Source of the DNA: Thermoanaerobaculia bacterium
Lineage (GTDB): Bacteria > Acidobacteriota > Thermoanaerobaculia > UBA5066
Reading direction: 5' to 3'
Assembly: GCA_022071945.1 (NCBI GenBank)
Contig: JAJVIN010000039.1
Span: forward strand, 1-64,000
DNA length: 64,000 bases
This document shows, piece by piece, positions 37,971-46,334 of this stretch (within the stretch, counting starts at the first letter, position 1; every line of letters starts with the position of its first letter). A model generated the notes under the pieces. The model saw nothing but the letters and a program-made list of their open reading frames with translations. It did no database searches and was not told where the DNA came from. Position numbers and translations under genes: made by a program.

Positions 37971-38350
37971 AGCCACCCTCCGCGCGATTCGCCCTGGTCG
38001 CTCTCTTCTTTGCGGGAGCCCTGGCCGTTTCGTACATCATCATCTTCGCCTTCTATGTGGCCGGTCTCTTCGGCGACGGCTCCTCCGTCTCCGTCGAGAC
38101 CTGGGAGCGGACTCTGAAGGCGACCGTCCTCCTCGGGACGCCCCTGGCTGCCTTCCTCGTTCTCGGCGTCCTCGCGTGGGCTGACCGATGGATCGGCGGC
38201 CTCATGCCGTGGGGTGCCGGGGCGATCGCCATCCTGATCCTGGCCAGAAGAGACGCGGGGATCTTCGGCTGGTTCGATCTCTTCTGGATCGTGCCGCTCC
38301 TGTTCGGTGCCTGGTACTTCGGGCACAGAGCCGAGCCACCGCCCGAGTGA
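37967..38350 (+). CDS. Small membrane protein with four hydrophobic segments
   Basis: This 127-residue protein starts with GTG within the previous stop. Segments are FALVALFFAGALAVSYIIIF, TVLLGTPLAAFLVLGVLAWA, LMPWGAGAIAILILA and LFWIVPLLFGAWYF. There is no known motif. It ends 13 bases before the convergent kinase gene. I do not recognise the family. Confidence 0.7.
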   Translation: MKPPSARFALVALFFAGALAVSYIIIFAFYVAGLFGDGSSVSVETWERTLKATVLLGTPLAAFLVLGVLAWADRWIGGLMPWGAGAIAILILARRDAGIFGWFDLFWIVPLLFGAWYFGHRAEPPPE

Positions 38351-38363
38351 GGTTTTGCCCCGG

Positions 38364-40268
38364 TCAGTGCTTCGCGGAGATCAGGGCGAAGACCGGGGAC
38401 TTGCCCAAGGGGGAGGCCGGGGCCCAGTCGAGCCTCAGCGTGTCGCCCGTCATCAAGATGTTCTCGCCCTTGAAGTCTGTTGCGGCCACCTTGAGTGAAG
38501 TGGAGAGGACGTTCCCCGTCGCGCCCCGGATCTCCAGGCTGTACGTCCGGACCCGGGGGGACTGGGAGATCAAGTCCTTGCCGCCGCGAGAGAGGACCTT
38601 GATGGATGAGACCTTCAGGTCCTTGGCCTTGGGTTTTGTGATCGGCCGGTCGAACGAGAACATGAAGATGTAAGCGTCGGCGGAGACCGAGACCGTCGCG
38701 GATTCGAGGATGGCCCCTTCGGCCACGAGACGCTCCTGATCGATTTCCGGAACCGAGGTCACCTCGGAAACGACGGGAAGCGCGGGCGAGACCGTGTCCG
38801 GGTTTTCCATCGCGGGGAGCGCGATGGTCGGGAGGGGAGCGGATTCCGAGACCGGAGTAGAAACCGCTGGCCCTTTGTCCGCGGCCTTTTCGGAAGAGCG
38901 GAGGAGAAAGAAGCCCGCGATGACCACGATGACGGCACCCGCCGCGATCCAGATCCACTTGCTCATCAGAGTTGAGCTGGGCGGAATCGGACTCGCGACG
39001 GGCCGGGCGGCCGGCGCGGGTGCCGCCTGGGCTTTCGATGTCTGTACGGACGGGGGGGATCCCGGCCGCCTGATGCTCGGGATCTCGTCCGTCTTGTCGT
39101 CGAGCTTCTGTTCCTCGTCGAAGACGGAGACCTTGTCGGTGTCCGAAACGGCGACCTTGAATCGCTGGACACGGGATTCCGATGGCGTGACGGGAACGGG
39201 CACTTCGCCCGAATCTGGTTCCGCGCTTGCCGGAGCGCCAGCCGGAGCCGGTGGCGAGGCGGACTCCTCGTCGAGGTGCTCTGTGCTGGGCCGCTTTTTC
39301 CTTTTTTTCTTGGACCGGCGTGGCGGGGGGGCGACTCCGGTCTCCAGGCTCGAGAGGTCGACGGGCACGGACCCGCTGGCGGGGGCCTCCATGTCTTGCA
39401 GGTCGAGAGGAGGGACTCCGGGCAGGACCGATTCCGATGTCTCGGGATCGAGAGCTCTTTCGAGGACTTGGACGAACTCGTGGCAGCTGAGGAAGCGGCC
39501 CTCCGCCTTCTTCGCGAGCACCTTGGCGAAGACCCGGTCCACGGCCACCGGCAGGTCGGGACGAAAAGTCCGGGCTGCGGGAAGGGCCTCGTTGAGGATC
39601 TTGTGTATGACGATGGGGCTGGCCGGGTTGTCGAACGGGAGCCGGCCCGAGAGCATGCGAAAGGCCATGATCCCGAGCGAGTACTGGTCGGCGGCCGGGC
39701 CCACGACTCCTCCGGACGCCTGTTCGGGCGACATGAAGGCTGGCGTCCCCACGAGGACGCCCGTCAGGGTGAGTCCCGGACCCTCCTTGATGCTCTTGGC
39801 GAGCCCGAAGTCCGTCAAGTAGAGACGGCCCTTCTTGTCAAAGAGCGCGTTAGCCGGCTTGATGTCGCGGTGGACGATTGCCTGGGAATGGGCGTAATCG
39901 AGCGCCGCGGCGATCTGCGAGAGCCAGGAGATCATGTCCTGGGTGGTGTTCGGCTGAGACAGCCGCTCGGCGAGTGTCCCGCCCGAGAGGAGCGGGTAGA
40001 CGAGATACGGCCTTCCCTCGAAGGTGCCGACGTCGAAGATCTGCGGGATGTTCGGGTGCTCGAGGCCGGCCGCCAGGCGAGCCTCGCGCAGGAACCTGGC
40101 CACGAACTCCGGTTCGGAGAGGAGCTTCGGGTGGACGATCTTGAGGGCGACCGGGCGGTCGAGCATCTCGTCCGTGACGTGCCAGACTTCCGCCATTCCG
40201 CCGGCGCCGAGCAGGCCTTCCAGGAGGTAGCGGCCGATCCTGGTACCTGCCTCCAGCGAGGGATCCAT
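38364..40268 (-). CDS. Membrane Ser/Thr protein kinase with extracytoplasmic C-terminal domain
   Basis: This 634-residue Hanks-type kinase has its catalytic domain at about 11-275: LLGAGGMAEVWHV (P-loop), ALKIVHPKLL (Lys), HRDIKPANALF, LTDFGLAKS and GTPAFMSPEQA. It is followed by a Pro/Ala/Ser- and Lys-rich linker, one membrane helix (about 438-458; WIWIAAGAVIVVIAGFFLL) and a 175-residue outer domain of unknown fold. It should phosphorylate cytoplasmic targets on an envelope signal. ATG 40268 was chosen because the kinase domain starts directly after it; CATAAT lies 7 bases upstream. Confidence 0.9.
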   Translation of the reverse strand: MDPSLEAGTRIGRYLLEGLLGAGGMAEVWHVTDEMLDRPVALKIVHPKLLSEPEFVARFLREARLAAGLEHPNIPQIFDVGTFEGRPYLVYPLLSGGTLAERLSQPNTTQDMISWLSQIAAALDYAHSQAIVHRDIKPANALFDKKGRLYLTDFGLAKSIKEGPGLTLTGVLVGTPAFMSPEQASGGVVGPAADQYSLGIMAFRMLSGRLPFDNPASPIVIHKILNEALPAARTFRPDLPVAVDRVFAKVLAKKAEGRFLSCHEFVQVLERALDPETSESVLPGVPPLDLQDMEAPASGSVPVDLSSLETGVAPPPRRSKKKRKKRPSTEHLDEESASPPAPAGAPASAEPDSGEVPVPVTPSESRVQRFKVAVSDTDKVSVFDEEQKLDDKTDEIPSIRRPGSPPSVQTSKAQAAPAPAARPVASPIPPSSTLMSKWIWIAAGAVIVVIAGFFLLRSSEKAADKGPAVSTPVSESAPLPTIALPAMENPDTVSPALPVVSEVTSVPEIDQERLVAEGAILESATVSVSADAYIFMFSFDRPITKPKAKDLKVSSIKVLSRGGKDLISQSPRVRTYSLEIRGATGNVLSTSLKVAATDFKGENILMTGDTLRLDWAPASPLGKSPVFALISAKH

Positions 40269-40275
40269 CGACGGG

Positions 40276-40281
40276 ATTATG
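40276..40281 (-). promoter_or_regulatory. -10-like CATAAT just upstream of the kinase start
   Basis: On the minus strand CATAAT is separated from the kinase ATG by 7 bases. If used, the mRNA begins at or next to the start codon. There is no good -35. Confidence 0.3.
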
Positions 40282-40362
40282 AGGCCGAATCGGCCCGGAA
40301 GGGACGATGGCTGAACGGGCGTGATCGGCAAGCCTCGGAGAGAATGGGGGTCGAGGACTTCG

Positions 40363-40923
40363 ATGCTGACCCTCACCGAGAAGAAGTGTTCGATTCTGAT
40401 CGTCCGATTCGCCGCGGCGAAGGCCCTTGGCCAGCGGGTTGCCGCCCCCGCTCCGGAACCGGAGGGCGCTCTTCTTGCGCCCGGGGCGTCGTTCGTGACC
40501 TGGAAGCGTGAGGGGCGGCTTCGAGGCTGCATCGGGAGCCTCGAGGCGTTTCGGCCCCTCGCCGACGACCTTCGCGAAAACGCCGTCGCGGCCCTTCTGA
40601 GAGATCCGAGATTCCCGCCCGCGACCGCCAGGGACTTCCCCCGCTACCGGGCCGAGATCTCGGTTCTCGGGCCGCATCAGCCGGTCGCGCACGCCTCCGA
40701 GATCGAGATCGGGCGGCACGGAATCTACGTCGTCAAGGGCTCCCGGAGCGGCCTCCTGCTTCCCCAGGTGGCGACCGAGTGGAACTTCACCGCGGAAGCC
40801 TTCATCGAGCAGACGTGCCTGAAAGCCGGGCTGCCCCAGGACGCCTGCAGAAAAGAGAAGGACCCGGCCGCGCTTTTCAAGTTCGCGGCCGAAGTCTTCT
40901 CGGAAGAAGTCCTCGAAGCCTAG
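40363..40923 (+). CDS. AMMECR1-domain protein
   Basis: This 186-residue protein contains the AMMECR1 signature LRGCIGSLEAF and KGSRSGLLLPQVATEW with CLKAGLPQDAC near the end. The domain is widespread in archaea, bacteria and animals; its biochemical role is unknown. ATG 40363 with GAGG upstream was preferred over an in-frame GTG at 40321. The stop abuts the stop of the convergent methyltransferase. Confidence 0.9.
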   Translation: MLTLTEKKCSILIVRFAAAKALGQRVAAPAPEPEGALLAPGASFVTWKREGRLRGCIGSLEAFRPLADDLRENAVAALLRDPRFPPATARDFPRYRAEISVLGPHQPVAHASEIEIGRHGIYVVKGSRSGLLLPQVATEWNFTAEAFIEQTCLKAGLPQDACRKEKDPAALFKFAAEVFSEEVLEA

Positions 40924-41706
40924 TCAGTCCAGCGTTTCTCGAGAGAGCTCGTAGAGAACGATCGACGCGGCGACAGCTGCGTTGAGAGATTCCGTGCCTC
41001 CGGGCATCGGGATCCTCACGAACGCGTGGAGGCAATCCTCCGTGTCGGGAGAGAGTCCGTGACCTTCCGATCCGACGAAGAGGATGGCTGAATCGTGGAT
41101 GCGGTGGCCGGAAGGGGGCTCTCCCTGATGCGCCGAAAGTCCCAGCAGGGTCCTGCCGTTCTCCCCGGCGAGCGTTGCCACGTCCGAGCTCGCGTCCAGA
41201 CGGAAGAACAGGAGGTGAAACACCGCCCCCGCCGACGAGCGGATCGCCTTGGCCGAAAACGGGCTCGCCGTGCCGGGCAGGAGAATGACCTCCTTGCCTC
41301 CGAATGCCAGGAAGGAGCGCAGGATGACGCCGACATTCGCGGGATCCTGGACGCCGTCCAGCCCCAGAACGAGGGGGGAGGACTCCGGGAGGACCTCGAG
41401 CGGGAGCATCTCGGGCACGGGAGCGAGGGCAATCAGGCCGCGGGACTCCCTCAGCTCCGTGAGCTTCTCCAGGATGCGGCCGCTGACCCAGACGATCTCG
41501 ACTCCCTCGCGATCGGCCTCTGAGAGAACCTCGGAGTCGAGAGAGTCCTCGGTGGAAAAAACTGAATCGAGGCGGCTCCCAGCTCGCAGAGCTTCGGAGA
41601 TCAGCTTCTCTCCTTCCACGAGCATGATTTCGCCGCGGCGAACCTTGCGTTCGAGGTCCACGACTCGCTGATTGGCAACGGATTCGATACGGGGCCACGT
41701 CTTCAT
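40924..41706 (-). CDS. TrmH/SpoU-family RNA 2'-O-methyltransferase
   Basis: This 260-residue SPOUT enzyme has the N-terminal substrate domain of the 23S rRNA methylase type (VANQRVVDLERKVRRGEIML) and the trefoil-knot SAM motifs NVGVILRSFLAFGG, FVGSEGHGLS and PMPGGTESLNAAVAASI. It methylates a ribose 2'-OH in rRNA or tRNA; the target nucleotide is unknown. ATG 41706 was chosen; the longer frame to 41772 lacks homologous character. Confidence 0.9.
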   Translation of the reverse strand: MKTWPRIESVANQRVVDLERKVRRGEIMLVEGEKLISEALRAGSRLDSVFSTEDSLDSEVLSEADREGVEIVWVSGRILEKLTELRESRGLIALAPVPEMLPLEVLPESSPLVLGLDGVQDPANVGVILRSFLAFGGKEVILLPGTASPFSAKAIRSSAGAVFHLLFFRLDASSDVATLAGENGRTLLGLSAHQGEPPSGHRIHDSAILFVGSEGHGLSPDTEDCLHAFVRIPMPGGTESLNAAVAASIVLYELSRETLD

Positions 41707-41886
41707 GGCGAAGAAACCGCCTCTCTTTGGCCGCCACAGCCACGTCCGAAGGACCAGCCCTCGTGGCGGCACCTCGTGACCTTACCAGACTCCCGCTTCG
41801 AGGGAGAAACTGGCTCCGGACAAAGAGATGACAGACCCCGAGGTCCGCGGAGCTCCCAGGGGGCGACGGCGATCGGGGAAAGGGGA

Positions 41887-41930
41887 TTCCGCCCAGAGTC
41901 CTAAAGGACCATCCCGGGCGGGGTCTTTTT
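41887..41930 (+). terminator. Intrinsic terminator upstream of the ceramide-type operon with no gene ending before it
   Basis: The stem TTCCGCCC (41887-41894) pairs with GGGCGGGG (41916-41923) including two G-T pairs. Inside is a small hairpin GTCC-TAAA-GGAC, and TCTTTTTG follows. It points in the plus direction, 40 bases before the GTG of the next gene, but the nearest plus-strand gene ended 960 bases earlier and a minus-strand gene lies between. It could end a leader or small RNA from about 41.75-41.93 kb. Confidence 0.55.
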
Positions 41931-41971
41931 GTTGGCGCCGGCCGCCCCTCGCGGGGCTACACTCGGCCCTC

Positions 41972-42979
41972 GTGACGGAACGTCCGCTCGTTGCCTTGAC
42001 CGGAGGTTCCGGGTTCGTCGGGAGCCACATCGTCGATTCCCTGCTCGAAGCGGGATACCGGGTCCGCGCCCTGCTCAGACGCCCCGAGGCCCCGGGATGG
42101 CTGAAAGGGAAGGACGTGGAGATCGTGGCGGGTGACGTGAGGGAGAGCACCGGTCTTTCGGATCTCGTCCGCGGCGCCCTTGCCGTCGTGCACGCGGCAG
42201 GCAAGACGGCCGCGAGGGATCTTGCCGAATACCGCCAGGCCAACGCCCGGGGGACCGAGAACCTCGTGAAAGCCGTCCAGGAAGCTTCGCCCGGGGCCCA
42301 CTTCGTCCTGATCTCGTCCTTGGCCGCGGCCGGACCCAGCATCGGGGGAGCCCTCGTTCGACCCTCGGATCCGCCCAAGCCCGTGTCGTCCTACGGGACC
42401 TCGAAGCTCGAAGGCGAGATCGCCGTCGCGTCGACCCTGGGGCTCGGCTACACGATTCTGAGGCCTTCGGCGGTGTATGGGCCCCGCGAGACGGCCATCC
42501 GGGATCTCTTCGTGATGGCCTCGAAAGGGTGGGTTCCCTCGCTTGCCGGGGGGCGCCCGAAGGTCCAGCTGGCCTACGTTTCGGATGTCGCGGCGGCGGT
42601 GAGAGGTGCTCTGGAGAGGGGCCCTACCAACGAGACCTACTTCGTTTCCCACCCCGAAATCCTCGACTATGCGATGATTGCCGCCACCCTGGCGGCGTTG
42701 CCGGATCCGGCGGCCCGGATCTTTCCGGTTCCCGGCGGCCTGATCAGGGGTGCAGGTCTGGTCGCGGAGCTCCTTGGCCAGCTTTCCTCGGGCCCTCCTG
42801 TCTTCAACCGGGAAAAAGCGGAGGAGATGCTCCAGGAAGGGTGGCTCTGCGACGTCACCACGACACAGAACGACCTCGGGTCACCGATGAAGACACCGTT
42901 TTCACAAGGGGCCCGGATGACGTGGAACTGGTACCGGCAAGAGGGCTGGATCCGCGTTCCGAGGGGGAAATTGGATTGA
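41972..42979 (+). CDS. NAD(P)-dependent epimerase/dehydratase, probable ceramide reductase (CerR-like)
   Basis: This 335-residue extended short-chain dehydrogenase has a Rossmann motif LTGGSGFVGSHIVDSL, VVHAAGKTA, VLISSLAAAG and the catalytic pair in PVSSYGTSKLEGE (YxxxK). It starts with GTG at 41972. It directly precedes a serine palmitoyltransferase-type gene and a large acyltransferase. In Caulobacter a protein of this family (CerR) reduces 3-oxo-ceramide in sphingolipid synthesis, so that role is inferred from context. The enzyme class is certain, the substrate is not. Confidence 0.65.
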   Translation: MTERPLVALTGGSGFVGSHIVDSLLEAGYRVRALLRRPEAPGWLKGKDVEIVAGDVRESTGLSDLVRGALAVVHAAGKTAARDLAEYRQANARGTENLVKAVQEASPGAHFVLISSLAAAGPSIGGALVRPSDPPKPVSSYGTSKLEGEIAVASTLGLGYTILRPSAVYGPRETAIRDLFVMASKGWVPSLAGGRPKVQLAYVSDVAAAVRGALERGPTNETYFVSHPEILDYAMIAATLAALPDPAARIFPVPGGLIRGAGLVAELLGQLSSGPPVFNREKAEEMLQEGWLCDVTTTQNDLGSPMKTPFSQGARMTWNWYRQEGWIRVPRGKLD

Positions 42980-43056
42980 TGTTAAGATCGACGCCGAGCG
43001 CTTTGACCAGCGCTTCAGGATTTGTGCGGTCGAGCGCCGCAAACGAGGGAGTCGAG

Positions 43057-44286
43057 ATGTCCGCTATCAAGGCCGTCGTTGAGGCACCGGCTGCGCGTAC
43101 ACCCATATTCGACAAGTGCCGGAAATTCGACGTTCCGGACCAGATCCAAAAGGCGGGCGTTTGGACCTACTTTCGGGTCATCGAATCTGGGCAGGATCCT
43201 GTCGTCCGGATGGACGGCAAGGAACTCGTCATGCTGGGGTCCAACAATTACCTCGGGCTGACGTCGCACCCCAAGGTCAAGGAGCGTGCGGCCGAAGCCT
43301 TGAGGAAATACGGCTCTGGGTGCGCGGGGAGCCGGTTCCTGAACGGGACCCTGGATCTCCACGTCGAGCTCGAGGAGCGTCTTGCCGCATTCATGAAGAA
43401 GCCGGCATGCGTCGCCTTCTCGACAGGGTTCCTCGTGAATCTCGGGGTCATCAGTTCGGTTGCCGGGAAGGGTGACGTCATCTACCTCGACCGGCAGGAC
43501 CATGCCTGCATCTACGACGGGGCCCGGCTCGCCATCGGGGCCGACGTCCGCAAGTTCCGTCACAACGATCCGGCGGATCTGCGGCGAATGCTCGACAACT
43601 CCCATGACCGCGGGGGTCGCCTCCTCGTCGTGGACGGCGTCTTTTCGATGGAAGGGGACATCGCGCCCTTGCCGGAATACGTCTCTCTCTGCCAGGACTA
43701 CGACATGGCCCTGATGGTCGACGATGCCCACGGAATCGGTGTCCTGGGCGCGAACGGACGGGGAACGGCGGAGCACTTCGGCGTCGAGGAAGGTGCCGAT
43801 CTCATCATGGGCACGTTCTCCAAGTCGCTGGCTGCCGTTGGCGGCTTCATCGTTGGAGACACGGACGTCATCAAGTTCATCAAGCACAGGGCACGGGCTC
43901 TCATCTTCACCGCGGCGCCTCCGCCCGCCTCGGTCGGTGCCGTCCTCGCGGCCCTCGAAATCATCGAGGCCGAGCCGGAGAGGCGCCAGAGGCTCTGGGA
44001 GAACACCAAGTTCATGATGACCGGGCTCCGGGCGCTCGGCTTCGACTGCGGTGAGTCCTCCACCCCCGTCATCCCGATCGTCGTCGGGGAGGATTACGCC
44101 GCCTTCAAGATGGCCCACCGCCTCCAGGAAGAAGGGGTCTTCGTCAACGCGGTGGTCAGCCCCGCCTCCCCGCCAGGACGCGCCCTCATCCGCACCTCGT
44201 ACATGGCGACACACGAGCACAAGCACCTCACCCGCGCGCTCGAGGCGTTCCAGAAGGTCGGAAGAGAGATCGGTCTCATCAGCTAG
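43057..44286 (+). CDS. spt: Alpha-oxoamine synthase, probable serine palmitoyltransferase
   Basis: This 409-residue PLP enzyme has GSNNYLGLTSHPKV (61-74), VDDAHGIGVLGANGRG (221-236), catalytic Lys256 in MGTFSKSLAAVGGF and KHRARALIFTAAPPPAS. The family includes BioF, Kbl, HemA and serine palmitoyltransferase (SPT). Motif wording and the flanking CerR-like and acyltransferase genes point to SPT, which condenses serine with a long-chain acyl thioester. There are no biotin or threonine-degradation genes nearby. ATG 43057 has AGGGAG before it; ATG 42979, overlapping the upstream stop as TGATG, would add 26 residues. Confidence 0.72.
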   Translation: MSAIKAVVEAPAARTPIFDKCRKFDVPDQIQKAGVWTYFRVIESGQDPVVRMDGKELVMLGSNNYLGLTSHPKVKERAAEALRKYGSGCAGSRFLNGTLDLHVELEERLAAFMKKPACVAFSTGFLVNLGVISSVAGKGDVIYLDRQDHACIYDGARLAIGADVRKFRHNDPADLRRMLDNSHDRGGRLLVVDGVFSMEGDIAPLPEYVSLCQDYDMALMVDDAHGIGVLGANGRGTAEHFGVEEGADLIMGTFSKSLAAVGGFIVGDTDVIKFIKHRARALIFTAAPPPASVGAVLAALEIIEAEPERRQRLWENTKFMMTGLRALGFDCGESSTPVIPIVVGEDYAAFKMAHRLQEEGVFVNAVVSPASPPGRALIRTSYMATHEHKHLTRALEAFQKVGREIGLIS

Positions 44287-44295
44287 AGACCGCGC

Positions 44296-45450
44296 GTGAA
44301 CCAGAAAACAGTCGAGATCGTTGCTGTCACGTCGCGGCGGCAACTGAAGGACTTCGTAGAGCTCCCGTTCCGAATCTATGCGGGAGATCCGAACTGGGTC
44401 CCCCCCCTGCGCATGGAAGTCCGCTGGATGCTGGATTCTCGAAAGAACCCTTTCTGGCTGCACGCCCAGAGAGATCTCTTTCTCTGCAAGCGGGGAAGCC
44501 GGACAGTGGGGAGGATTGCCTCGATCGCCGACCCGCTCCACAACGCGACTCACCGCGAGAAGACGGTTTTTTTCGGTTTTTTCGAATGTGAGAACGATCC
44601 CGAAGCCGCTCGCGCGCTCCTGGCAGCCGTGGAAACGTCGGCGCGGAGACTGTTGCCAGACTGCGACCGCCTCCGTGGGCCCCTCAACCCGTCGATGAAC
44701 GACGAGGTCGGCGCCCTCGTGCCAGAGGTCAGCGTGCCCGGACCTCCGATGATCATGATGACCTACAACCCGGCGTACTACATCGAGCTCTTTGCAGCGG
44801 CCGGGTTCCAGAAGGAAAAGGACGTGGTCGCCATCCAGGCGCCCGTCACGGCCGATCCGCTGAAGAGACTCACGAGAATCACCGAGAAGGTCAGGCGCCG
44901 GGAGCCCACGCTCGTGACCCGGATGATCGACATGCAGCGATTTCCGGAAGAGCTGAAGGTCGTCAAGCACATCTACAACACCGCGTGGGAGAAGAACTGG
45001 GGCTTCGTGCCGATGACGTCGGAAGAAATCGACGCCATGGCATCGAAGCTCAAGGACGTCATCAATCCCGACTATGTCTGGTTCGCGGAGCTCGAGGGGA
45101 AGCCGGCGGCCTTCCTTCTAGGCGTGCCGGACTTCAATCAGGTCCTCCTGAAGATGAAGGGCTCGCTTCTCCCCTTCGGCTGGCTCACGTTTCTTCGCGA
45201 AAGAAAGAAGGTCGACCATGTCAGAGTCATGGCCTTCGGCGTCGTGCCGGAGTTCCGCCGACGGGGCCTGGACGCCGTCCTGTACTGTGAGTCTCTCGGC
45301 CGCGGCGTCAAGAACGGCCTCAAGTCGATGGAGTTCTCCTGGATGCTCGAGGACAACCTCGCGATCCTCAGAGACCTCGAGGTCCTGGGCGGATCCGTCT
45401 ACCGGACCTACAGGCTCTTCTCCCGCCAGGTTCCCTTCAACCGCGACTGA
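44296..45450 (+). CDS. GNAT-fold large acyltransferase, probable bacterial ceramide synthase
   Basis: This 384-residue protein starts with GTG 9 bases after spt. It opens VTSRRQLKDFVELPFRIYAG, then GPLNPSMNDEVGALV and PPMIMMTYNPAYYIELFAAA, and a C-terminal GNAT core (VMAFGVVPEFRRRGLDAVLY). These features match the YghO-like GNAT family that includes the Caulobacter bacterial ceramide synthase, which N-acylates the sphingoid base. Family membership is by recalled motifs. Its last 43 bases overlap the convergent PAP2 gene. Confidence 0.68.
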   Translation: MNQKTVEIVAVTSRRQLKDFVELPFRIYAGDPNWVPPLRMEVRWMLDSRKNPFWLHAQRDLFLCKRGSRTVGRIASIADPLHNATHREKTVFFGFFECENDPEAARALLAAVETSARRLLPDCDRLRGPLNPSMNDEVGALVPEVSVPGPPMIMMTYNPAYYIELFAAAGFQKEKDVVAIQAPVTADPLKRLTRITEKVRRREPTLVTRMIDMQRFPEELKVVKHIYNTAWEKNWGFVPMTSEEIDAMASKLKDVINPDYVWFAELEGKPAAFLLGVPDFNQVLLKMKGSLLPFGWLTFLRERKKVDHVRVMAFGVVPEFRRRGLDAVLYCESLGRGVKNGLKSMEFSWMLEDNLAILRDLEVLGGSVYRTYRLFSRQVPFNRD

Positions 45451-46310
45451 AGCCAGTCGTGGAGCCGGGTGCCGAGAGCCGGCACCGCCAGCGCGAGGAG
45501 ACCCCCGGCCAGAACGTCGGTCGCGTAGTGATATCTCCCGTAGACCGTCGCGAGGATCAGGCCGAAACACGGGAAGAGGAAGGTCCAGAACGTCCGCCGT
45601 GAAAGAACCCAGGCTTCGATGAGAACGACGATCGTCACCGCCGTGTGTCCCGATGGAAAGCAGTTGCGCTTGTTGGTCTCCAAACGATCGAGCGTCCGGT
45701 CCACGGTCTCGCCCACCGGTCCTCTCGGCAGAGGCCCCGTGTGCGTGATGTTGAACCTCGGTCCCGTCGCCGGCACGGCGAAGTACCCACAGTAGCTCAG
45801 GAAGAAGCCCATCAGCAGGACGACCGAGAGCCGGGAGAATCCGGGACGAAAGAGTCCGTCCTCCTTGCGATAGACCACGATCGCGAGGATGAGGGGGAAG
45901 AAAAAGAAGAGGGCATAGCAGACGGTCAGGATGTCCGACAGCCAGGCCGTCGAGCGAGGTTCGAGCCACAGGGTCGGGTCCATCCCGAAGACGAATCGAT
46001 CGGCCGCGATCAGCCACGAGTCGCGATCGATCGGGTGAGCGGCCCTGATGAAGGGTCCCAGGCTGTCGAAAATCAGCATCAAGGAAAGCATGGGAGCAAA
46101 GTCCGAGGCCGCACGGGCAGCCGGAACTCCTCCCAGCCGCGCCCGAACGAAGCCGGAAGCCAGGGAGACACCGAGGGCCAGCCCGACTTTCAGGAGCTCC
46201 TGCGGACCCTCGAACGAGCGCCAGCAGATCCCCGCTAGGAAGAGGAGAGCCGTCGAGAACAGAAGCGGAAGGACGTCGGCAGGGTGGATCCGCACGGCCC
46301 GTTTTAGCAC
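45408..46310 (-). CDS. PAP2-superfamily membrane phosphatase/transferase, Aur1-like
   Basis: This protein of about 300 residues has at least six hydrophobic segments and the PAP2 motifs: KRNCFPSGHT (PSGH about 219-222) and GRYHYATDVLAGG (Arg259, His261, Asp265). The segment YFAVPATGPRF resembles the PAP2_3/Aur1-type subgroup, whose eukaryotic members move a phospho-headgroup onto ceramide. It is convergent with the ceramide-type operon, so a headgroup or phosphate-removal step on a sphingolipid is plausible. Start GTG 46310 was chosen; a GTG at 46295 is an alternative. Confidence 0.7.
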   Translation of the reverse strand: MLKRAVRIHPADVLPLLFSTALLFLAGICWRSFEGPQELLKVGLALGVSLASGFVRARLGGVPAARAASDFAPMLSLMLIFDSLGPFIRAAHPIDRDSWLIAADRFVFGMDPTLWLEPRSTAWLSDILTVCYALFFFFPLILAIVVYRKEDGLFRPGFSRLSVVLLMGFFLSYCGYFAVPATGPRFNITHTGPLPRGPVGETVDRTLDRLETNKRNCFPSGHTAVTIVVLIEAWVLSRRTFWTFLFPCFGLILATVYGRYHYATDVLAGGLLALAVPALGTRLHDWLQSRLKGTWREKSL

Positions 46311-46322
46311 GGGGCCGGGACC

Positions 46323-46328
46323 TATAAT
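46323..46328 (+). promoter_or_regulatory. Consensus -10 box TATAAT 6 bases before the NfeD start
   Basis: TATAAT ends 6 bases before the GTG at 46335. With the usual 6-7 base spacing, transcription would start on or beside the start codon itself, predicting a leaderless mRNA. No good -35 is present upstream; the site lies between divergent genes only 24 bases apart. Confidence 0.45.
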
Positions 46329-46334
46329 GAAGCC

